From Mycobacterium simiae (lineage in GTDB: Bacteria; Actinomycetota; Actinomycetes; Mycobacteriales; Mycobacteriaceae): a stretch of DNA of 64,000 nucleotides. Under the pieces are notes generated by a model. It was not told where the DNA came from. It did no database searches and saw only the letters and a list, made by a program, of their open reading frames with translations. The stretch covers positions 1,178,001-1,242,000 of the forward strand of contig NZ_AP022568.1 in the NCBI RefSeq assembly GCF_010727605.1, given 5' to 3'. Position numbers and translations under genes: made by a program. Positions 58,028 to 64,000 of this stretch are shown here, piece by piece; the first letter of the stretch is position 1; the number at the start of each line of letters is the position of its first letter.

Positions 58028-58906
58028 TCAGTGTCCTTCGAGCAGGCGAACCGACCGCTCCACGGCCTCGGGCAGTCGACTACGCTCACGAACCACGGCC
58101 GGCAACGACGCCACAGCCTCCCCCAGGGCTAGGGCGTGCGCGGTGTCGCGGGCGGCCCACCACACCAGCGCGGCGGCGGCCCGAATGTACCGGCCCGCCG
58201 GCCTGCGTAGGCAAGCGGTCAAGAATTGGTTGCGCAGGACACGAGCATGCTGGGCCTGGCTTGTCGGCCTGGCCTGCGAGGGTTGGTGGTACGCCACCAG
58301 TGCCCGGCAGAAGCACAGATCCCACCCGTGCGAGGCGAGATCCCAAGCCAGCAAGTCCTCTTCACCGCGGAAGTGCAGAATGGGACTGAATCCACCGACG
58401 CCGTCGAACGCCACCTTGCGCACCATCGCCGAGCAGGCTTGGAAGCCCAGGATGGACGGGCCCGGCAGAGTTGGGTTGCGGCCCAGCGGGCTCTCGGCGA
58501 GAGCGGTGACCAGTGGATCGTCGCGGTGCTCCGGCCAGATCACCGTGCGGGCCGCCAACAGGGCGACGGTCGGATACCTGTCGAAGATCGATTCGGCGAG
58601 TTCGGTGGCGCCGGATGCCCACCACGAGTCGTCGTCGCAAAACGCGACATACGGCGTCCGGCACTGCGCCACACCGATGTTGCGGGCCACGGCACCTTCG
58701 TTGCGGTCCAACGGAATTATGGTCAGCCGCCCGCCGGAGCGCGCCGCGATGCGGCCCGCCGCCGCGGCGGTATCGTCGCTGGATCCATTGTCCACCACCA
58801 GGATCTCGCACGAATCAAGGTCGAGCAGCCGCTGCAACACGGCGCAGAGCTCGCCGGAGCGGTTCCGTGTCGCAATGACAAACGACGTTCGACATCCCAA
58901 GCCCAT
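58028..58906 (-). CDS. Glycosyltransferase family 2 protein
   Basis: 292 residues, GT-A fold. SFVIATRNRSGELCAVLQRL, EILVVDNGSSDDTAAAAGRI, AVARNIGVAQCRTPYVAFCD then DDS (metal site) and FRGEEDLLAWDLASHGWDLC. ATG at 58906 lies 11 bp after a SigF -10. It is convergent with the GT4 and divergent from the UXS-like epimerase. Probably adds one sugar of the same glycan. Confidence 0.88.
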   Translation of the reverse strand: MGLGCRTSFVIATRNRSGELCAVLQRLLDLDSCEILVVDNGSSDDTAAAAGRIAARSGGRLTIIPLDRNEGAVARNIGVAQCRTPYVAFCDDDSWWASGATELAESIFDRYPTVALLAARTVIWPEHRDDPLVTALAESPLGRNPTLPGPSILGFQACSAMVRKVAFDGVGGFSPILHFRGEEDLLAWDLASHGWDLCFCRALVAYHQPSQARPTSQAQHARVLRNQFLTACLRRPAGRYIRAAAALVWWAARDTAHALALGEAVASLPAVVRERSRLPEAVERSVRLLEGH

Positions 58907-58917
58907 GCCCGGTGCTG

Positions 58918-58942
58918 CTACCCGCGAATCACCGCGCGAAAC
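58918..58942 (-). promoter_or_regulatory. SigF-type promoter for the GT2 gene
   Basis: Minus strand GTTT (58942-58939), 15 bp, GGGTAG (58923-58918). One mismatch in the -10; the -10 ends 11 bp before the ATG. Confidence 0.6.
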
Positions 58943-58945
58943 CCC

Positions 58946-58970
58946 GTTTCGTGCCGGACATCCCGGGTAC
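58946..58970 (+). promoter_or_regulatory. SigF-type promoter for the epimerase/carbamoyltransferase unit
   Basis: GTTT (58946-58949), 15 bp, GGGTAC (58965-58970). All bases fit GGGTAY. It is 3 bp from the divergent promoter's -35. The -10 ends 9 bp before the GTG at 58980. Confidence 0.7.
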
Positions 58971-58979
58971 CAGGCCACC

Positions 58980-59966
58980 GTGCTATCCCTATCGCGTGTT
59001 CTCGTCACCGGGGGTGCTGGTTTTCTGGGCGCCCACCTGTGCGATCGACTGTTGAACGCCGGCATCGAGGTGGTCAGCATCGACGACTTGTCCAGCAGCC
59101 TGGCTACCACTGCCGCCGAGCTTGCCACACGGCGGGGATATCATTTTGTGCAACAGGACATTTGCGACCCGGTTGCACTCCGAGAGGTCGGGGCCGACTT
59201 CGACGCCGTGTTCCATCTGGCCTCACCCGCGTCACCACCCGACTACCAACGCCGGCCGATCGCGACGCTGCGTACCGGGTCAGCCGGCACCGCGATGGCG
59301 TTGGAAGTGGCTCGTCGCGCCGGCGCCCGATTCGTATTGGCGTCGACCAGTGAGGTATACGGCGATCCCAGCGAACACCCGCAGTCCGAAAGTTACTGGG
59401 GCAACGTCAATCCCATTGGCCCGCGCAGCATGTACGACGAGGCCAAGCGCTATGCGGAGGCGCTGGCGTCGGCCTACCGGCGCGCCGGACTGGCCAACGT
59501 CGGCATCGCCCGGATCTTCAACACCTACGGGCCCGGCATGCGGCCAGACGATGGCCGCATGATTCCGACCTTCTGCTGTCAAGCGTTGAGCGGCAAGCCA
59601 CTGACCGTGTCGGGCTCCGGGCTGCAGACCCGCTCGCTGTGCTACGTCGACGACACGATTTCCGCACTGCTCGCGCTGGCTCACAGCACGTTCAGCGGCC
59701 CGGTCAACATTGGCAACCCCACCGAACTCACCGTGCTCTCGGTGGCCGAACTCATTCGCGACCTCGCTGGAAGCGATTCTCCGATCGAATTCATCCCCGG
59801 GGTTGTCGACGACCCGTGGCGCAGGTGCCCCGACATCAGCGTCGCCCGGGCCCAGTTGGGTTGGCACCCCCAGGTGGATCAGCACACCGGGCTCAACAAC
59901 ACCTTGCAATGGTTTCGCACCGCGGGTGCGGACCGCGTACCGACGTCCGCTCCGACGGCGCGGTAG
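58980..59966 (+). CDS. NAD-dependent epimerase/decarboxylase, UXS-like
   Basis: 328-residue extended SDR. VLVTGGAGFLGAHLCDRLL is the NAD motif; STSEVYGDPSEHPQSESYWG followed by NVNPIGPRSMYDEAKRYAEA matches the hallmark of UDP-glucuronate decarboxylase (UXS) and close epimerases, with Tyr-x3-Lys intact. Product could be UDP-xylose or an epimerised heptose/hexose nucleotide. GTG at 58980 is set by the promoter; the frame stays open far upstream, but that part shadows the divergent GT2 gene. Carbamoyltransferase follows 8 bp later. Confidence 0.85.
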   Translation: MLSLSRVLVTGGAGFLGAHLCDRLLNAGIEVVSIDDLSSSLATTAAELATRRGYHFVQQDICDPVALREVGADFDAVFHLASPASPPDYQRRPIATLRTGSAGTAMALEVARRAGARFVLASTSEVYGDPSEHPQSESYWGNVNPIGPRSMYDEAKRYAEALASAYRRAGLANVGIARIFNTYGPGMRPDDGRMIPTFCCQALSGKPLTVSGSGLQTRSLCYVDDTISALLALAHSTFSGPVNIGNPTELTVLSVAELIRDLAGSDSPIEFIPGVVDDPWRRCPDISVARAQLGWHPQVDQHTGLNNTLQWFRTAGADRVPTSAPTAR

Positions 59967-59974
59967 GAGAAGAA

Positions 59975-61615
59975 ATGCGAATTCTCGGCATAAATGCGGT
60001 GTTTCACGACTCGGCGGCAGCCCTGGTAGTCGACGGCGAGGTGGTGGCGGCCGCAGAGGAAGAGCGGTTCTCGCGCCGCAAGCACGGCAAGCAGGCCGTC
60101 CCATTCGCTACCTGGGAGCTGCCCGTCGCGGCCACGCGATGGTGCCTCGACCACGCCGGGTTGGATCCGGCCGACATCGATGCCATCGGCTACTCCTACG
60201 ACCCGGCGCTGATGTACGAGGAGCCGCTCGACCCGGCCGGGCTGGATGGGGAGTGGGAGGACCTGCGCACGTTGTATGCGCAACGTGCCCACCTATTTCT
60301 ATCGGCCGCCATCCCCGGTATCAATCCCGCCGCGCTTCAACACGTCCGTCATCATGTCGCCCATGCCGCCTCCACGGCGCTCGCTTCACCACATCCTGAT
60401 GCGGCGGTGTTGGTGGTCGATGGCCGCGGCGAACGGACGTCGATGCTCGCCGGGGTGTACCGCGAGCACAAGCTGGACGCACTGGCTTCCCAGCGGCTGC
60501 CCCACTCATTGGGGTTGCTCTACGAAAGCCTCACCCAACATCTGGGTTTCGCGCGATCGAGCGACGAGTACAAGGTGATGGCGATGGCGTCCTACGGGCG
60601 ACCCACCTTCACCGATGAACTGCGCCGGCAGGTGTACGCCTGTGGCAACGGGGGATTCCGCACCGAGCCGATTGCGTGGGAGGAATTGGCGCCACGGCGG
60701 GAACCTCATGCCGATGCGCTGGACCCGGTGCACGCCGACCTCGCCTGCAGTGTGCAGCGTGTTATCGAGGACGTGTTGCTTGACCTGACGGGCTGGCTGC
60801 GCGAGAAGACCGACGCCGACGCACTTTGCCTGGCGGGCGGAGTAGCGCTGAATTGTGTTGCTAACAGCCGCATTTACTCCGAATCGGGATTCGATCGGGT
60901 GTGGGTGCAGCCGGCCTCAGGAGATTCCGGCACCGCACTGGGCGCGGCGCTCAACCTCGCCGCGGCCTACGGGGAACCGATCCTGCCAATGACCACCGCG
61001 CAGCTGGGCCGGGGCTGGTCCGACGACCAGATTCGGATTGCGCTCGACGCCGCCGCCGTCCGCTACGAGCGGCCGCACAACCTTGCCGCCGCCGTCGGTG
61101 ACGCGCTCGCCGACAACCAGCTAGTCGGCTGGTTTCAGGGCCGGGCCGAATTCGGGCCCCGAGCGCTCGGCGGCCGATCGCTGCTGGCCGATCCCCGCAA
61201 TGCGGCAAACCTCGAGCGCCTCAACGCGGTCAAAGGGCGTGAACAGTTCCGGCCCGTCGCGCCGATGGTGCTCGCCGAGCGGGCCGCCGAGATATTTTCC
61301 CGCGGTCCACTTCCCAGCCCGTACATGCTATTCGTGCACGATGTCGCCCCGCACTGGCGAGACCGCATCCCGGCGGTCACCCACGTCGACGGCACCGCCC
61401 GAATCCAGACGGTTGAGCAGTCGGCCGACCCCCGGCTGCACGCGACAATCCGCCGGTTCGCCGAGCACACCGGGGTTCCGGTGGTGGTCAACACCAGCTT
61501 CAACACCGCCGGCCGGCCGATGGTGGACACGCCGCGCGACGCACTCGAGGTCTTCGGCAGCTCCCCCATCGACGTGCTGGCTATCGGCCCCTACCTGCTC
61601 AGGCGGCCGCGGTGA
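59975..61615 (+). CDS. Carbamoyltransferase (NodU/CmcH/TobZ family)
   Basis: 546 residues. N-terminal ASKHA-fold TsaD-like domain: MRILGINAVFHDSAAALVVD, RHHVAHAASTALASPHPDAA with the conserved HH..H set, and LCLAGGVALNCVANSRI. C-terminal domain: GWFQGRAEFGPRALGGRSLL and NTSFNTAGRPMVDTPRDALE. These enzymes use carbamoyl phosphate and ATP to carbamoylate a hydroxyl of a sugar or natural product. ATG 59975 with GGAGA. Its stop overlaps the GT2-HAD gene (GTGA). It predicts an O-carbamoylated product. Confidence 0.93.
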   Translation: MRILGINAVFHDSAAALVVDGEVVAAAEEERFSRRKHGKQAVPFATWELPVAATRWCLDHAGLDPADIDAIGYSYDPALMYEEPLDPAGLDGEWEDLRTLYAQRAHLFLSAAIPGINPAALQHVRHHVAHAASTALASPHPDAAVLVVDGRGERTSMLAGVYREHKLDALASQRLPHSLGLLYESLTQHLGFARSSDEYKVMAMASYGRPTFTDELRRQVYACGNGGFRTEPIAWEELAPRREPHADALDPVHADLACSVQRVIEDVLLDLTGWLREKTDADALCLAGGVALNCVANSRIYSESGFDRVWVQPASGDSGTALGAALNLAAAYGEPILPMTTAQLGRGWSDDQIRIALDAAAVRYERPHNLAAAVGDALADNQLVGWFQGRAEFGPRALGGRSLLADPRNAANLERLNAVKGREQFRPVAPMVLAERAAEIFSRGPLPSPYMLFVHDVAPHWRDRIPAVTHVDGTARIQTVEQSADPRLHATIRRFAEHTGVPVVVNTSFNTAGRPMVDTPRDALEVFGSSPIDVLAIGPYLLRRPR

Positions 61616-63105
61616 CAGTCGAATACACGATCGTGGTGCCGACTATCGGCCGGGACTCGTTGCACCGGTTGCTGTCTGAACTGGACCGCGATCGGGGTCC
61701 CGATCCGGTGGAGATCGTCCTGGTCGACGACCGGCCAGCGCCGAACACGCCCCTCGCGATTTCCGGTTCGCTGCCGACCCGCGTGGTGAGAAGTGGAGGT
61801 CGCGGACCCGCCGCTGCGCGCAATGCGGGCTGGCGTGCGGCCACCACCCGGTGGGTTTGTTTCCTCGACGACGATGTGGTGCCGGCGCCGGAGTGGAAAT
61901 CGTCTCTGGCAGCCGACCTTCGGGCCGCTGACGCGGCCGGGGCCGCCGGTTCCCAGGGCAAGATTGAGGTGCCTGAGGTATCGGCGCGCCGACCCAGCGA
62001 CGACGAACGCCGCACCTTGCGGCTCGCGTCGGCGCGCTGGATCACGGCCGACATGGCCTACCGTCGCGACCTGCTGGTCGCCGTCGGAGGTTTCGATGAG
62101 CGGTTTCCCCGGGCCTACCGTGAGGACTCCGACTTGGCAGTGCGCGTGGTAGGTGCGGGCGGGGTGATTGCCCGCGGTCTGCGGCGGTGCATCCATCCGG
62201 TGGCCGCGGCCACCTGGATGTCCAGTGTGCGGGCACAGGTGGGAAACCGCGACAACGCGTTGATGCGCCGCAAGCATGGGCGCTCGTGGCGCACCATGAT
62301 CGGCGAGGGACCGGGCCGGATGCCCGCACACGTCGCGACCACCCTAGCCGGCGTCGCAGCCGTCGTCGCGGGGCTCGGGCGGCGGGGCCCGCTGGCCAAA
62401 ATGGCCGGCGTGTTATGGCTTGGTTTGACAACGGAATTCGCGGCGCGGCGCTGGATAGCTGGGCCGCGCGGCGGCTACGAGGCGGCACGGCTGTGGTTCA
62501 GCAGCGCGCTCATCCCACCGGTCGCCGTCGGCCATCGATTGGCCGGTGAATGGGAGTTCCGGCGGGCCCGTCGAGATCCGCCGCTGGCGGTGTTACTGGA
62601 CCGCGACGACACCATCATCGTCGACCAGCCCTATCTCAATGACCCCGCCCGAGTGCGCCCCACCGCCGGCGCGGTCAAGGCCTTGCAGCGACTACGCCGC
62701 CGCGGTCTCTTGCTCGCGGTGGTGACGAATCAGTCGGGCGTGGCACGCGGGCTTATCAGCGCAGAGCAGCTCGGTGCAGTCAATGCCCGGGTGGACGAGG
62801 TCCTCGGCCCCTTCGACGCCTGGCAGGTGTGTGTGCACGACGAGGACGACGAATGTGGTTGCCGCAAACCGCAACCGGGCATGGTGCTGGCCGCCGCCGA
62901 AGCGCTGTCCGTTCCGCCGGCGCGGTGCGTGCTGATCGGCGACACCGGTGGCGATGTACGGGCCGCACTCGCGGCCGAGGCCGAAGCGGTGCTGGTACCG
63001 ACGGCACGGACGCTGCCCGTAGAAATCCAACACGCGCGTGAGCACGCGCGTGTTGCGGGCTCACTACAGGAAGCCGTTTCCCTGGTGCTGCGGGAGTGGC
63101 GATGA
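61612..63105 (+). CDS. Bifunctional GT2 glycosyltransferase / GmhB-type HAD phosphatase
   Basis: 497 residues in two domains. Residues 1-220: GT2 with YTIVVPTIGRDSLHRLLSEL, GPAAARNAGWRAATTRWVCF then LDDD, and FDERFPRAYREDSDLAVRVV. Residues about 325-490: HAD-IIIA phosphatase with LLDRDDTIIVD, VVTNQSGVARGLISAEQL, the zinc-type CVHDEDDECGCRKPQPGM (C-x-H ... C-x-C) and LIGDTGGDVRAA. That zinc motif is characteristic of D,D-heptose-1,7-bisphosphate phosphatase (GmhB). The first Asp pair reads DRD, as in GmhB/HisB. GTG start in a GTGA overlap; ends in ATGA overlap with GT9. The fusion couples sugar transfer with a heptose-precursor step. Confidence 0.88.
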   Translation: MTVEYTIVVPTIGRDSLHRLLSELDRDRGPDPVEIVLVDDRPAPNTPLAISGSLPTRVVRSGGRGPAAARNAGWRAATTRWVCFLDDDVVPAPEWKSSLAADLRAADAAGAAGSQGKIEVPEVSARRPSDDERRTLRLASARWITADMAYRRDLLVAVGGFDERFPRAYREDSDLAVRVVGAGGVIARGLRRCIHPVAAATWMSSVRAQVGNRDNALMRRKHGRSWRTMIGEGPGRMPAHVATTLAGVAAVVAGLGRRGPLAKMAGVLWLGLTTEFAARRWIAGPRGGYEAARLWFSSALIPPVAVGHRLAGEWEFRRARRDPPLAVLLDRDDTIIVDQPYLNDPARVRPTAGAVKALQRLRRRGLLLAVVTNQSGVARGLISAEQLGAVNARVDEVLGPFDAWQVCVHDEDDECGCRKPQPGMVLAAAEALSVPPARCVLIGDTGGDVRAALAAEAEAVLVPTARTLPVEIQHAREHARVAGSLQEAVSLVLREWR

Positions 63106-64000
63106 GTACCGCGGTCGTCGCACGCCTGGACAGCGCCGGTGACGTGCTCATCACCGGCCCGGCGGTGCGGGCGGTGGCCGACCGGCACGCCCGCGTGGTG
63201 ATGTTGGCCGGACCCCGCGGTCAAGAGGCGGCCCGGTTGCTGGTGGGTGTCGATGAAGTCGTCGAATGGCAGGCACCGTGGGTGGATTTCGATTCGCCGG
63301 AATTGACTGCCGCACATGCCGATGATCTGATCAAGCAGCTTCGCGACATCGCGCCCGAGCGGGTGTACATCTTCACGTCGTTTCATCAATCGCCGCTGCC
63401 GTTGGCAATGCTGTGCCGAATGGCGTCGGTGCCGTGGGTGGGTGCCATCTGTACCGATTACCCCGGCAGCTTGCTGGAGCTACGCCATCAGGTGCCGGAC
63501 GGAATTCCGGAGCCCCGGCGGGCATTGTCACTTGTCGGCGCTGCCGGCTGCGCACTGCCCGCCGGTGACGACGGTTGGTTGCGGATCCGCTACCCCGGCC
63601 CGGTTCCGCGGCGGTTGGCAATCCGGATCGGACGCGACCCCTTCGTGGTGTTCCATCCCGGTGCGGCAGCGCCTGCCCGCCGTCCCAGTCCGGATCGCAG
63701 CAAGTCCATGGTGGCAGCGCTGACCGAAGCCGGATACCGCGTCGTCGTCACGGGTGGCCCCGACGAAACCGCGTTGACTTCCGCAGTGGCCGCGGACTCG
63801 GCCGTCGACCTCGGCGGCCTCACCAGCCTCGGCGAACTCGCGGCGGTGTTCGCGTCCGCACGGGTGGTGGTCGCGCCCAATACCGGACCGGCGCATTTGG
63901 CTGCCGCCGTGGGAGCCGCGGTGGTATCGCTGTTCGCACCGGTCGTACCCGCCGCACAGTGGAGCCCATACGGCCAACGGGTGACCGTGCTCGGTGACCA
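63102..64000 (+). CDS. GT9 heptosyltransferase-like protein, 3' end missing
   Basis: 299 codons to the window edge, frame open. STAVVARLDSAGDVLITGPA is the GT9 N-terminus (normally R.D.iGD.l.t.P), and the donor domain shows FHPGAAAPARRPSPDRSKSM, VVVTGGPDETALTSAV, VDLGGLTSLGELAAVFASAR and VAPNTGPAHLAAAVGAAVVS. Family enzymes transfer heptose from ADP-heptose. ATG at 63102 overlaps the previous stop. Most of a typical 330-350-residue protein is present. With the GmhB domain this is the main evidence for heptose in the product. Confidence 0.9.
   Translation, partial: MSTAVVARLDSAGDVLITGPAVRAVADRHARVVMLAGPRGQEAARLLVGVDEVVEWQAPWVDFDSPELTAAHADDLIKQLRDIAPERVYIFTSFHQSPLPLAMLCRMASVPWVGAICTDYPGSLLELRHQVPDGIPEPRRALSLVGAAGCALPAGDDGWLRIRYPGPVPRRLAIRIGRDPFVVFHPGAAAPARRPSPDRSKSMVAALTEAGYRVVVTGGPDETALTSAVAADSAVDLGGLTSLGELAAVFASARVVVAPNTGPAHLAAAVGAAVVSLFAPVVPAAQWSPYGQRVTVLGD

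Noticed and set aside
58023..58979. N-terminal extension of the epimerase by 319 codons
   Set aside because: That part is the antisense of the GT2 gene; the Rossmann motif begins right after the GTG at 58980.

Overview
The window is a piece of a Mycobacterium chromosome, most likely a slow-growing non-tuberculous species. The evidence is high GC content, tightly packed GTG/ATG genes with 1-8 bp overlaps, a complete nuoA-N operon preceded by an Rv3143-type response regulator, and a stretch from 24.4 to 36.4 kb in the gene order I recall for M. tuberculosis Rv3162c-Rv3171c. A 53-bp MIRU-type repeat between nuoF and nuoG also fits. Names taken from M. tuberculosis rest on recalled synteny, not on a search.

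1-8.5 kb: a plus-strand catabolic operon. It holds a homogentisate dioxygenase-like gene cut by the window edge, an alpha/beta hydrolase, a class III CoA transferase, an HMG-CoA lyase-type aldolase, a TetR regulator, an acyl-CoA dehydrogenase and an APH-like kinase fused to a DUF6285 domain. An orphan response regulator with its own terminator follows.

8.7-24.3 kb: nuoA-N, the 14-subunit proton-pumping NADH:quinone oxidoreductase (complex I). The genes overlap or nearly touch except at nuoF/nuoG, where two 53-bp units form a chain of translationally coupled mini-ORFs.

24.4-36.4 kb: a minus-strand MoxR AAA+/DUF58/DUF4129 membrane module, an SDR and TetR pair divergent from an APH-like kinase and its partner, an LLM-type flavin monooxygenase, a remnant of an MHS-family transporter, a flavin amine oxidase (AofH) and an alpha/beta hydrolase.

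36.5-43.6 kb: assorted single genes. They include a predicted Tat-exported lipoprotein amine oxidase, an XRE regulator, an SRPBCC protein, a secreted haem-binding (haemophore-type) protein with a strong terminator, a poxvirus-type topoisomerase IB, a STAS protein and an AraC regulator.

43.6-64 kb: the most unusual part. It combines a signalling module (two CheB-type methylesterases, one CheR methyltransferase with PAS domains and a heptad-repeat coiled coil, and a STAS-ATPase fusion) with stress-type small genes (CsbD-like, Rho_N/SAP-like, DUF3349). It also carries two sugar clusters: GT2/acyl-CoA dehydrogenase-like/PIG-L deacetylase, and GT/GT4/GT2/UXS-like epimerase/carbamoyltransferase/GT2-GmhB fusion/GT9 heptosyltransferase. 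Reading upstream regions by eye, I find SigF-type promoters (GTTT, usually 15 bp, then GGGTAY or a near match) in front of almost every transcription unit from 44.8 to 59.0 kb. I infer a general-stress (SigF) island that makes a heptose-containing, possibly carbamoylated glycan or glycoside; no product can be named from sequence alone.
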